This document shows positions 1 through 6,334 of a stretch of DNA of 15,215 nucleotides, piece after piece. How positions within the stretch are numbered: position 1 is the stretch's first letter; the number at the start of each line of letters is the position of its first letter. The notes beneath the pieces are model-generated. The model did not search any database. It worked only from the letters and a program-made list of their open reading frames with translations, and was not told the DNA's origin. Both the position numbers and the translations under genes were made by a program. Source of the stretch: an uncultured Anaerolineaceae bacterium (GTDB lineage Bacteria > Chloroflexota > Anaerolineae > Anaerolineales > Anaerolineaceae); the NCBI GenBank assembly GCA_937890875.1, contig CALAEB010000231.1, positions 1 through 15,215 on the forward strand. Reading direction: 5' to 3'.

Positions 1-35
1 AAAATCGCGGAGAAAAACAATTTTTTAGTTTTTGC

Positions 36-170
36 CTATGAAACTTTGAGAAACCAGTTGGATGCCAGCCCCTGGATTTCGTCCACAAAAGGTGAGACGA
101 GTTTGGCTGAATCGTAAACCGGCTGTTGTTTGGTTGTTGAGTTCATAGAGAATTCACTGCTCGCTTTCAT
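36..170 (-). pseudogene. Short ORF, possible broken N-terminus of an ABC-2 exporter permease
   Basis: A minus-strand ORF runs from ATG at 170 (or the in-frame ATG at 146) to a TAG at 36-38, giving 44 or 36 residues. The stretch around YDSAKLVSPFVDEIQGL resembles, from memory, the cytosolic N-terminus of polysaccharide ABC-2 transporter permeases, where a YDS..K/R..P segment precedes the first arginine-rich helix. The ORF stops before any membrane segment, so if that origin is right only the first few percent of the gene remains. A glycosyltransferase 0.7 kb upstream on the same strand would fit a surface-polysaccharide locus. No convincing ribosome-binding site is visible. It could equally be a chance ORF. 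I see no other gene in bases 1-240. Confidence 0.3.
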
Positions 171-267
171 TGTTGGTTCGTGGCAGGACCGCTCCCCTTC
201 GTTTGTAGCTCCGGAACCTGCGCTGCTCCCCTGACATGTGCCCTACCGGGGAAATGCTCTTCGGGTT

Positions 268-679
268 TTAAGCATACCCGTTTTTTGCTCCGGTGGGTAG
301 TGACTCATGTTTTTTTCCCTTAATGGATTCGAAAGGATTTTTGATTTTCGGGAGGGTATCCCTATTCGAGCGGCGGGAGCGCATTGCGCTCCCGCTATCA
401 ATATTTGGCGTCCCGTCTCCTTCATTCGCATTGTTTTCGATTGTCAGAATCATATGTACATGATTTGGCATGATCACATAAATATCGATTGATATATGCG
501 GGTAATGCAATGGGATTTGTTCGATGGCATATTGGATGGCCGTTCCATAAGTGGATAATTGTCTGTCTGGGTTGTTGTCTATGTGCCATAAAATGGGTTG
601 CCGGTTGCGGGTGCAGAAGATGATGAAATAAGCACCGTTTGGGCTATAATCGTATCCGTTCAACCGGTTCGGTTTTCAT
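268..679 (-). pseudogene. Remnant of a REP-associated tyrosine transposase (RAYT / Y1_Tnp)
   Basis: The readable frame encodes an N-terminal RAYT-type HUH nuclease half: NGYDYSPNGAYFIIFCTRNR, then a YGTAIQYAIEQIP-like helix, then YVIMPNHVHMIL with the HxH metal-binding motif. Intact members are roughly 150-250 residues and carry the catalytic tyrosine in a later helix (a W-x-SYYDH-type segment). That half is absent here. After TIENNANEGDG the frame runs through a REP palindrome (373-395) and ends in unrelated sequence. The start is also damaged: the expected MKPNRLNGYDY start would lie at 677-679, but one extra A in the run at 673-676 puts it out of frame, leaving a TTG at 661-663. I infer an inactive 3'-truncated copy. 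Family assignment is confident; non-function rests on the missing tyrosine half. Confidence 0.72.
373..395. repeat. REP-type perfect palindrome inside the RAYT remnant
   Basis: The arms GCGGGAGCGCA and TGCGCTCCCGC are perfectly complementary around a single central base, giving 11 base pairs. The palindrome sits inside the decayed transposase frame, and a near copy lies just upstream of that gene at 725-746. A GC-rich palindrome flanking a RAYT gene is the expected arrangement for REP elements, the substrate of these transposases. Confidence 0.7.
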
Positions 680-724
680 CGCGGCAATTGGGGCATGGTT
701 TCATTTCCTTGGATATGCGGAAAA

Positions 725-746
725 GCGGGAGCGCAATGCACTCCCC
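725..746. repeat. REP-type imperfect palindrome beside the RAYT remnant
   Basis: GCGGGAGCGCA, then A, then TGCACTCCCC: the first 11 bases are identical to the first arm at 373-383, and the other arm has one internal mismatch. Together with 373-395 it brackets the 5' part of the RAYT remnant. It also borders the interspersed repeat at 765-801, which carries the same GCGGGA hexamer, so the junction may mark where the REP unit was inserted. Confidence 0.6.
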
Positions 747-764
747 TACACATAGGTGGTGGTG

Positions 765-801
765 ACAGTTCCCGCTTCGACAATTTGACTTTTGGCACTT
801 T
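765..801 (-). repeat. Interspersed repeat core, inverted copy of 14595-14631
   Basis: The reverse complement of this 37-base stretch matches 14595-14631 at 36 of 37 positions. It includes AAAGTG, CAAAAGTCAAATTG and TCGAAGCGGGAACTGT, with one C/T difference in the CCAAAAG/TCAAAAG segment. It begins 9 bases after the glycosyltransferase stop codon on that gene's own strand. Unlike the copy at 14.6 kb, it is not followed by a long hairpin; REP-type sequence comes next instead. Confidence 0.85.
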
Positions 802-810
802 CGGCAATTT

Positions 811-2601
811 TTAAATCGCTTCCTCGAAAAAATGCCGGAAACGCAGGTGCTTGGAGATCGAGGGATCCGTTTGCTCGAAAACCTGCCTCCATTTTTTCAG
901 CAGCACCCGGTAATTCCGGGCTGCCTCCTTTATCTGCATTTCGTTCTCTTTTTTCCTGCAGGGAAGCGGCCCATGCTGGATCAATTGGGCGTAGGGGGTA
1001 AAGATGTTCAGCAGCCCCTGCGAAAGAAACTTCAGGCACAAATCCGCGTCATAAAAAGCGAATGAGAAATTCCCGTCAAACCCGCCCACCTGTTCAAAGC
1101 GGCCGCGTTCAGCCATTATACAGCCGCCGGAAAGCATCCGAACGCTGCGGGTCCTGCGGGCAAAGCCGTAATAACCGGGCAGTTCGCCATCCATGCCTTC
1201 CGCTGGGTTGAAGAAAACCAGCCGCCGCAGCTGTTCCCAGGCAATGCCGGCGTGCCGGAGTTTGCCGTTCGGCGTGAACAGTTTCCCGCCCACAGCCCCG
1301 ACGTCCGGCTGCTGCGCCGGGCCGAGCAGTTCGTCGATCCAATCCGGCGAGCGCACTTCCATGGAATCGGTCAAAAAGACCAGGTAATCGCCTTTCGCAT
1401 GGTGTGCGGTGACATTATAAATCCAGGCGGTATTGGACGGCTTATCCCAGCGGACGACATCACCGCGGAAGGACGGGTCTGCTTTCAATTCGTCGAAATA
1501 AGCCTGCGTCTCCGGAAGCTGGCTGTTATCGTCCGCGATCAGAATCTCATAGTTCGGATAGGTCGTTTTTTCCAGGATCGCGTTCACGCAGCGTTGGAGT
1601 CCTGCCGTTTGATCTTTGGTCGGAATAAGGATGGAAACCAGCGGTTGCGCTTGGATCGTGTAGCGCACCCGGAAAGAATCCGGATAGTTGTTAGGAAGCA
1701 CCGCCGCCGGAATCTGCAACCGGTTCAGGTGATCCTGCAGCGCCTGCGCGTCCTGCGCGTCCGGCTCAAACAGGCGGTCTTCTGCTCCGCTGAGCGTGCG
1801 TTGGTGCCGGCTGTGATAGAGAATGGCGGGGATCTGCCGGATCTGCGGCTTTCGTTCGCTTGCCCGCAGACTCAGGTCGTACAGGGTGGGGAGGAATGTT
1901 GTCCCGGCCGCTTCCGCCGGCAGGATTTCCCGCAGCAGCGTCTTCCGCAGTACAAGGAATGTGTTCAGACAGCAGCCCGAGCGCAGGTTGTATGGGCTGT
2001 ATTCCTGCTTAAACCATGGATCGGTCCGGCGGTTTTTCGCATCCAGGTGGTCTTCATCCGAGAAGAACAAGTCGAGATCGGCGTCCTGGTTCAGCGCCCG
2101 GCAGATTTCAAGCAAGGCAAAGGGAGCCAAAGTGTCATTGGCGGCCAGGAATCCGGCGAATTTGCCGGGCGTCTCCTGCAGAATGTCCGGCAGCGGGACG
2201 GAGTCCGGCCCCTCCGTTGGAACGAGCCGGATTGCTGGTGTGCCGCCGGCCAGCGTCCGGATCTGTTCGGCTTGGGCGGCAGTGCAGAAGAGAACCCAGT
2301 TCCAATGCGGATAGATTTGAGCGCTGACAGAATCGAACGTCGCCTTGAAATGAAGAAGCGGGTCGTCGGGGCGGATGAAGGTGAGCAGGGTAAAGGCGGG
2401 ATGAAGCTTGAAAGCACGTATCTCTTTGCTGAAACCGCGCCGGAAGAAATACCGGCGCTCGTTGCGAATCCGCCAGTACCAATATTTAGTATAGACGTTT
2501 TTGGTCATCCAGGCATGGGTGAACCGGTGGATGTGGTTTTCAAGATATTGCAGGCGGAGTATAGTCAGCGCGCCAAACCGTATATTCCCCATCTCGTTCA
2601 T
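811..2601 (-). CDS. Two-domain family 2 glycosyltransferase (surface polysaccharide)
   Basis: This 596-residue protein probably transfers nucleotide-activated sugars to a cell-surface polysaccharide at the cytoplasmic face. The first GT-like half (about 70-300) has FLAANDTLAP and an acidic FFSDEDHLD near 179-187. A full GT2 (GT-A) domain starts at about 321 with LVSILIPTKD and ADDNS (356-360), followed by VGAVGGKLF, LRHAG and GGFDGNFSFAFYDADLCLK (506-524). The usual metal-binding segment (LLNDDTEV-like) reads FLTDSMEV at 409-416, so only one acid of the pair is conserved. No membrane segment is obvious, although the first 50 residues are aromatic and basic and could contact the membrane. ATG 2601 was chosen because GGGGGT lies 5 bases upstream. 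Acceptor and donor cannot be read from the sequence. The plus-strand 518-codon frame opposite is a shadow. Confidence 0.88.
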   Translation of the reverse strand: MNEMGNIRFGALTILRLQYLENHIHRFTHAWMTKNVYTKYWYWRIRNERRYFFRRGFSKEIRAFKLHPAFTLLTFIRPDDPLLHFKATFDSVSAQIYPHWNWVLFCTAAQAEQIRTLAGGTPAIRLVPTEGPDSVPLPDILQETPGKFAGFLAANDTLAPFALLEICRALNQDADLDLFFSDEDHLDAKNRRTDPWFKQEYSPYNLRSGCCLNTFLVLRKTLLREILPAEAAGTTFLPTLYDLSLRASERKPQIRQIPAILYHSRHQRTLSGAEDRLFEPDAQDAQALQDHLNRLQIPAAVLPNNYPDSFRVRYTIQAQPLVSILIPTKDQTAGLQRCVNAILEKTTYPNYEILIADDNSQLPETQAYFDELKADPSFRGDVVRWDKPSNTAWIYNVTAHHAKGDYLVFLTDSMEVRSPDWIDELLGPAQQPDVGAVGGKLFTPNGKLRHAGIAWEQLRRLVFFNPAEGMDGELPGYYGFARRTRSVRMLSGGCIMAERGRFEQVGGFDGNFSFAFYDADLCLKFLSQGLLNIFTPYAQLIQHGPLPCRKKENEMQIKEAARNYRVLLKKWRQVFEQTDPSISKHLRFRHFFEEAI

Positions 2602-2854
2602 TTTTTACCCCCAATAGTTACGGAAAGACCCTGCAGATTTCCCTATCTGCTGCTGTTCTGTATAACAGGATCATGTTGCCGTGACCTTTCACTCACAGTT
2701 ATTTGTTTTGATAATATCACTTCTAAGGTGTTTTTTAGGTCATTTTTCAGGAAAAATGCGTTTTTTTGTTTGGTTTTGCCCGGCGATTGTTCGATGCCGA
2801 TTTTATAATTCGAGTACCAAAAGAAAAATGTTGCCCCAATTTTCGAAAACAGCG

Positions 2855-2885
2855 TGCGCGACTCCGCTTCGCTCTGCTCGACATG
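2855..2885. repeat. CGACTCCGCTTCGCTC-type GC repeat fragment
   Basis: This stretch contains CGACTCCGCTTCGCTC followed by TGCTCGACATGAAATG. It belongs, from general knowledge, to a style of short dispersed repeat (an ATTTCGA end joined to repeated GCTTCGC/CGCTC blocks) common between genes in several anaerobic phyla. The CGACTCC start recurs at 3081-3087 in the neighbouring mosaic. Confidence 0.45.
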
Positions 2886-2990
2886 AAATGCTCGCGGCAT
2901 CTTCAAGATTCGTTCTTACAGGGCACAAGTGAACATGACACGTCTTTTAGTTTAGGACATGCATTACTTTTGACACCTTACCCTATTATT

Positions 2991-3068
2991 GGTTGGGATG
3001 TCAAAGGTCAAATTGGTAAAAAAGGAAACCATTGTTTGTTTCAAGCAGACGTGCACAAAGGCAAACAA
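2991..3068 (+). repeat. Diverged copy of the interspersed hairpin repeat
   Basis: Aligned to the copy at 14591, it keeps GGTT, TGTCAAA, GTCAAATTG, a GGAAAC-like block and then TTGTTTGTTT. TTGTTTG at 3032-3038 is complementary to CAAACAA at 3062-3068, and the enclosed sequence includes GCACAAAGG, close to the GCACAAAGC loop of the 14.5-kb hairpin. This copy is weaker than the 765/14595 pair, but the order of blocks is the same. Confidence 0.6.
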
Positions 3069-3076
3069 CAAATCTG

Positions 3077-3150
3077 TCATTTCGACTCCCGAAGATGCCC
3101 TTGGGTAGCGAAAGTGGCGCGAATGCGTCCCGCCGGGGTGGAGAAATGGC
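3077..3150. repeat. CATTTCGACTCC...GGAGAAATG mosaic repeat
   Basis: The ends CATTTC..CTCC and GGAGAAATG are complementary and enclose CCGAAGATGCCCTTGGGTAG and other GC-rich blocks. The style is that of small non-coding dispersed repeats; nothing suggests a gene. It lies downstream of miaA. Confidence 0.5.
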
Positions 3151-3156
3151 ATGATC

Positions 3157-3181
3157 TTTCGCCATATATATTTATGCGAAA
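3157..3181. repeat. Hairpin just downstream of miaA
   Basis: TTTCGC (3157-3162) pairs with GCGAAA (3176-3181), with ATA/TAT extending the stem after one bulged base. It starts 12 bases past the miaA stop codon, where a 3'-end hairpin would be expected. No T-run follows on the minus strand, so it is at best an RNA-stabilising or weak termination structure. Confidence 0.4.
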
Positions 3182-3192
3182 TGGTTAGGGCA

Positions 3193-4083
3193 TTAAACGT
3201 CATTGATTGTGAACCAGTGAATCCGCGGGTCGGACGGCTTGAACCAGTTCGCCTGCCGGCGGACATAATTCCGTGTATTTCGCTTGATCAGCCGGATCGC
3301 TTCATCCAGGGGAATCTCCCCGCGCAGAAATGCGGCCACTTCCCGGTAGCCGATAGCCGACATCGAAGGCAGCTCCGGCCCGAATCCGCGCGCCAGCAGC
3401 GCTTCCACCTCCGCCACGAATCCGTTCGCGAACATGGCGTCTACCCGCCGGTCGATCCGCTGATAGAGTTCCGTCCGCGGGCGATTCAGACCGATCACCA
3501 GTGCCTGGTAAGGCGTTTCGAGCTGTGACCGCTGAGCGGAAAAAAGCTTTCCGCTGCTGAAAATGACTTCAAACGCCCGGATGGTGCGCCGCACATTCTG
3601 ATAATCGATCTTCCCGGCGGCCTGCGGGTCCAGCCATGCCAGTTTCCGGTGCAGTTCCTGAGCGCCGATTTCGGTTGCCCAGGCTTCCAACGCTGTCCGC
3701 ATTTTTGGATCGGGCGCCATAACCGGCGGGGACCACCCCTCCAGAACGGCCCGGATATATTGTCCGGTGCCGCCGACGACCAGAACCGTTTTTCCCCGTT
3801 GGTGGATATCCCGGATGGCCTCGTCCGCCGCCTGCTGGAATTGCGCCAGGCTCCAGGTCTCGTCTGGCTCGGCCACATCGATCAGATGATGCGGGATGCC
3901 CCGCATTTCATCCGCGGTTGGCTTGGCTGTGCCAATGTCCATCCCGCGGTAAAAATAGCGCGAATCGGCGGAGACAATTTCTGCGTTCAGCAGTTGGGCC
4001 AGCCCGATGGCGAACGCGGTCTTGCCGGCGGCGGTTGGGCCGACGATGACCGTGATCGGGATCTTTGTGTCAGGCTGTGACAT
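3193..4083 (-). CDS. miaA: tRNA dimethylallyltransferase MiaA
   Basis: MiaA moves a dimethylallyl group from dimethylallyl diphosphate to N6 of adenosine 37 in tRNAs that read codons starting with U. The 296-residue protein shows the P-loop GPTAAGKT (15-22), SADSRYFYRGMDIGTAKPT (from 38), HHLIDVAEP, VVGGTGQYIRAVLEGW and the C-terminal SAIGYREVAAFLRG and RNTRNYVRRQANWF blocks. The usual Gln in DSRQxY is Phe at residue 44, a modest deviation. Length is normal for the family. I start at ATG 4083, not the longer frame from 4128, because GGATGG lies 4 bases upstream and MSQPDTKIPITVIVGPT matches family N-termini. It overlaps the end of yraN by 14 bases, so the two are probably cotranscribed. Confidence 0.95.
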   Translation of the reverse strand: MSQPDTKIPITVIVGPTAAGKTAFAIGLAQLLNAEIVSADSRYFYRGMDIGTAKPTADEMRGIPHHLIDVAEPDETWSLAQFQQAADEAIRDIHQRGKTVLVVGGTGQYIRAVLEGWSPPVMAPDPKMRTALEAWATEIGAQELHRKLAWLDPQAAGKIDYQNVRRTIRAFEVIFSSGKLFSAQRSQLETPYQALVIGLNRPRTELYQRIDRRVDAMFANGFVAEVEALLARGFGPELPSMSAIGYREVAAFLRGEIPLDEAIRLIKRNTRNYVRRQANWFKPSDPRIHWFTINDV

Positions 4084-4435
4084 TTTCCATCCATTGCAGG
4101 TCGGTTGCTTCTTGCCCGGCCAGATCAACCATCACTGCGACCACATCGATCCGCCAGGGGACCGACAGATTCTTTTGCTGAAGATAGTGTTCGGCGGAAT
4201 GAATCATATGGCTGAGTTTGCTTTGCGTGACCGCTTCTTCCGGATAGCCGAACCGACTCCCGGTCCGGGTCTTGACTTCGGCGAAGATGAGCGTATCGGA
4301 CTGCATCAGGATCAGGTCGATCTCCCCGAACGGCGTACGCACGTTTCGTTCGATGAGCCGGTATCCTTTTCCCAGCGCGGTTTGCAGCGCGATATCTTCG
4401 CCGATTTTTCCGATGATCCGGTTATGTTGTGACAT
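4070..4435 (-). CDS. yraN: UPF0102 / YraN family predicted nuclease-fold protein
   Basis: This 121-residue protein belongs to the YraN/UPF0102 family, a small restriction-endonuclease-like fold with no firmly established cellular role, often found near recombination or RNA genes. The motifs visible are GKIGEDIA near the N-terminus, then NVRTPFGEIDLILMQSDTL and FAEVKTR, which supply the D...ExK-type acidic/lysine set, and WRIDVVAV near the end. Length is typical. The start at 4435 is the only ATG that gives the conserved N-terminus. No Shine-Dalgarno sequence precedes it, but a TACAAT lies 6 bases upstream, suggesting a leaderless message. Its 3' end overlaps miaA. Confidence 0.9.
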   Translation of the reverse strand: MSQHNRIIGKIGEDIALQTALGKGYRLIERNVRTPFGEIDLILMQSDTLIFAEVKTRTGSRFGYPEEAVTQSKLSHMIHSAEHYLQQKNLSVPWRIDVVAVMVDLAGQEATDLQWMENVTA

Positions 4436-4441
4436 AGGCCT

Positions 4442-4447
4442 ATTGTA
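4442..4447 (-). promoter_or_regulatory. Candidate -10 box for a leaderless yraN-miaA transcript
   Basis: On the minus strand TACAAT ends 6 bases before the yraN ATG, the spacing expected if transcription starts at or next to the start codon. No recognisable -35 lies 16-18 bases further upstream, and no ribosome-binding site exists between the two. The call rests on position and a 5/6 match only. Confidence 0.4.
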
Positions 4448-4509
4448 CCGGATTTTATGTCGTCGTTGCTGCGTACAGCGATTTGAAATAGGATTAGCGT
4501 GTCAGAAAC

Positions 4510-4558
4510 AAAAAAAGCGCCATCCTGTTTGCGCTCAGTCAGGAATGGCGCATTTTTT
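4510..4558. terminator. Bidirectional intrinsic terminator after oadB
   Basis: GCGCCATCCTG (4517-4527) pairs with CAGGAATGGCGC (4540-4551) with one bulged A, around a 12-base loop. T-runs follow on both strands: 4553-4558 on plus, and 4516-4510 read as T7 on minus. It lies about 70 bases beyond the oadB stop and upstream of yraN, so it would end the oadGB transcript and insulate yraN-miaA. Confidence 0.9.
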
Positions 4559-4620
4559 GTTTTGCAATTGACCAAATAAGAGAATCTTTTCGAATAAAAT
4601 GGGGAACTTGCGGTTCTGTG

Positions 4621-5754
4621 TCAGCCAAACAATGCCAAAAGAATACCCGCAGTCACAGCGGATCCGATAACGCCGGCCACATTTGGCCCCATGGCGTGCA
4701 TCAGCAAATAATTGGCGGGATTCGCTTTGGCTCCCTCGATTTGGGATACCCGCGCTGCCATGGGGACCGCGGAAACGCCGGCGGACCCGATCAACGGATT
4801 GATTTTCCCTTTGGTTGCCCAGCACATCAGTTTCCCGATCAGCAGCCCGCCGACGGTACTGAATGTAAAAGCAATCAACCCAAGCGCGATAATCCCCAGT
4901 GTCTCGGGTTTCAGAAATTCAGTTCCATTGGCAGTTGCACCGACAGTGAGGCTTAAGAAAATTGTTACGATATTGATCAGCGCATTCTGTGCCGTATCGG
5001 AAAGCCGATCGACGACGCCGGATTCTCTGAACAGGTTTCCCAGCATCAGCATTCCGATCAATGGCGCGACGGACGGTAAAAGCAAAATGCAGAAGACAGA
5101 GACGATGACCGGAAAACAGATTTTTTCCAGTTTGGATACCGGGCGCTGCTGTTCCATTTCAATTTCGCGTTCTTCTTTCGTTGTCAGCAATCGCATGATT
5201 GGCGGCTGGATCATCGGAATCAGTGCCATATAGGAGTATGCGGCAATAGCAATTGGCGCCAGGTAAGCCGGCGCCAGTTTTGTCGTCAGAAAGATTGCGG
5301 TCGGGCCGTCCGCCCCGCCGACGATTGAAATGGCTGCCGCTGCTTTTTCATTAAAGCCGAAAAGATTGGCGGCGATAAACGCGACTGCGATCCCGAATTG
5401 TGCTCCCGCACCCATCAGCATGCTGCTTGGTCTTGCGATCAGCGGGCCGAAATCAGTCATTGCGCCGATGCCAAGGAAAATTAAAGAGGGGTAGATGCCT
5501 AATTTAACTCCCTGATATAAATAATAGAGCAGCCCGCCGGGCTCGGAGGTGCCATCCATGAGACCGGTCAGCGGCAGGTTTGCCAGCAGCATGCCGAACG
5601 AAAGCGGCAAAAGCAGAAGCGGTTCAAATTCTTTCGCGATCGCGAGGTAAAGCAGAACACAGCTGATCAGAATCATTACCAGTGCCTGCCAGGTCAATGC
5701 GGCAAATCCGGAGGCCTGCCATAATTTGATAATGGATTGTGTAAACAGGTTCAT
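4621..5754 (-). CDS. oadB: Sodium-pump decarboxylase beta subunit (OadB family)
   Basis: The 377-residue integral membrane protein matches the beta subunit of sodium-translocating decarboxylases (oxaloacetate, methylmalonyl-CoA or glutaconyl-CoA). In that complex it decarboxylates carboxybiotin and exports sodium ions. Many hydrophobic segments are visible. The signature SIVGGADGPTAIF (143-155) contains the family's essential Asp (149 here). Later come NLFRESGVVDRL, INPLIGSAGVSAVPMAARVS and LLMHAMGPNVAGVIGSAV, the conserved sodium-site regions. The N-terminus IIKLWQASGFAALTWQ is typical, and its ATG overlaps the oadG stop (ATGA), which indicates translational coupling. The carboxyltransferase alpha and biotin-carrier subunits are not in the window, so the substrate is undetermined and the symbol is a family-level name. 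Confidence 0.92.
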   Translation of the reverse strand: MNLFTQSIIKLWQASGFAALTWQALVMILISCVLLYLAIAKEFEPLLLLPLSFGMLLANLPLTGLMDGTSEPGGLLYYLYQGVKLGIYPSLIFLGIGAMTDFGPLIARPSSMLMGAGAQFGIAVAFIAANLFGFNEKAAAAISIVGGADGPTAIFLTTKLAPAYLAPIAIAAYSYMALIPMIQPPIMRLLTTKEEREIEMEQQRPVSKLEKICFPVIVSVFCILLLPSVAPLIGMLMLGNLFRESGVVDRLSDTAQNALINIVTIFLSLTVGATANGTEFLKPETLGIIALGLIAFTFSTVGGLLIGKLMCWATKGKINPLIGSAGVSAVPMAARVSQIEGAKANPANYLLMHAMGPNVAGVIGSAVTAGILLALFG

Positions 5755-5924
5755 CCGAAAAACTCTCCGGGCGGTGTATTATGACGTCTGCCATGGCGAC
5801 CTTTTTGTTCGATTTCCCGGACCACATAATATGTGAGCTTGATCACACCTAATAAGGCGATCAGCACGATGAAAACAATTAACATACAGAAGCACATGGT
5901 TAAGATGCTTTGGGATAATGACAT
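5751..5924 (-). CDS. oadG: Small single-pass OadG-like gamma subunit
   Basis: This 57-residue protein has one N-terminal membrane helix (about residues 6-32, CFCMLIVFIVLIALLGVIKL) and a short basic tail (RHGRRH), the layout of the gamma subunit that anchors sodium-pump decarboxylases. It is shorter than many gamma subunits and lacks the Pro/Ala-rich linker and the terminal histidine cluster. I chose ATG 5924 over GTG 5933 because GAGG sits 8 bases before the ATG and would overlap the GTG start. It overlaps oadB by 4 bases. The assignment rests on size, topology and its place directly before oadB. Confidence 0.75.
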   Translation of the reverse strand: MSLSQSILTMCFCMLIVFIVLIALLGVIKLTYYVVREIEQKGRHGRRHNTPPGEFFG

Positions 5925-5960
5925 TTTTTTCACCTCATCTGTAAGATTTTGTCCAAATAT

Positions 5961-5996
5961 AAAAAAAGCGGAGCGCTTCTTCTATCGAAGCTCTCC
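5961..5996 (-). terminator. Intrinsic terminator inside the oadGB leader (attenuator-like)
   Basis: Read on the minus strand, GGAG-A-GCTTC pairs with GAAGC-G-CTCC around a 7-base loop, and GC then T7 follow. It lies about 37 bases before the oadG start codon, on the same strand. The only gene upstream, merR, faces the other way. A terminator here can therefore act only on the oadGB transcript itself. The element AGGGTGG (6001-5995) runs into its 5' arm. Confidence 0.7.
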
Positions 5997-6053
5997 ACCC
6001 TGAAGCTCAAGACTTGAACAATTATTGCTAATTGCCAACCGGATATTTACTGC

Positions 6054-6059
6054 ATTATA
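6054..6059 (-). promoter_or_regulatory. Candidate -10 box for oadGB
   Basis: On the minus strand a perfect TATAAT occurs at 6059-6054, which would place the transcription start near 6047 and give a leader of about 120 bases. No good TTGACA-like box sits 16-19 bases upstream (GCTGAA at the 17-base position), so the promoter may need an activator or may be a chance match in AT-rich DNA. Confidence 0.45.
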
Positions 6060-6274
6060 GCATTGATATGTTGAATTCAGCGCTTTTTCGGACAAAAACA
6101 AGCTTTCGAATTGTATCAGATCTTTATGGATCAATCGGTAAACCTCCGCGCTCCTTTTTCAAAATTAGGTTCGGGTGACAAAAGGACTGAGAAAGGTAAT
6201 CTTTGATTCCTCAAAGCGCTGTTTTTCAGAGTTGTTGGGGATATTGGGATACCGGATTGGGAAGGTGCACCGCA

Positions 6275-6306
6275 TTGAAACCGGATCGCTTTACTGGCGA
6301 TATAAT
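6275..6306 (+). promoter_or_regulatory. Candidate merR promoter with long spacer
   Basis: TTGAAA (6275-6280) and TATAAT (6301-6306) are separated by 20 bases, a spacing typical of promoters that MerR proteins untwist. The spacer holds ATCGC (6285-6289) and GCGAT (6297-6301), an inverted repeat. The start would be near 6313, 22 bases before the merR ATG. The inverted repeat differs from the operator found before trmO, so autoregulation is not proven. Confidence 0.45.
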
Positions 6307-6334
6307 TTTTTTATGATTGAAACGGTATGAATCC

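Larger units (their letters stand above)
2602..3192. other. 590-bp gap without a credible gene, filled with repeats
   Basis: No frame here resembles a protein. The gap holds a short AT hairpin with a T-run on the plus strand (2741-2758 then T's), GC-rich repeat fragments at 2855-2885, a diverged copy of the interspersed repeat at 2991-3068, a second mosaic repeat at 3077-3150 and a hairpin at 3157-3181 just past the miaA stop. Possible minus-strand -10 sequences for the glycosyltransferase (TATAAA near 2806, TATTAT near 2713) lack a good -35, so I do not call a promoter. Confidence 0.6.

Noticed and set aside
2741..2768. AT hairpin followed by a T-run on the plus strand, possible terminator
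   Set aside because: No plus-strand gene lies upstream, the loop is only 2-4 bases and the stem is nearly all A-T; likely chance in AT-rich DNA.
1252..2808. 518-codon plus-strand frame opposite the glycosyltransferase
   Set aside because: The opposite strand has clear GT2 motifs; this frame has no recognisable motif and runs past the GT start into the repeat gap. High GC at third positions explains the long shadow.
5924..6250. A true T-box riboswitch before oadG
   Set aside because: AGGGTGG and a terminator are present, but the following ACC, a stem I and a specifier loop are not recognisable. It is kept only as a generic attenuator-like leader.
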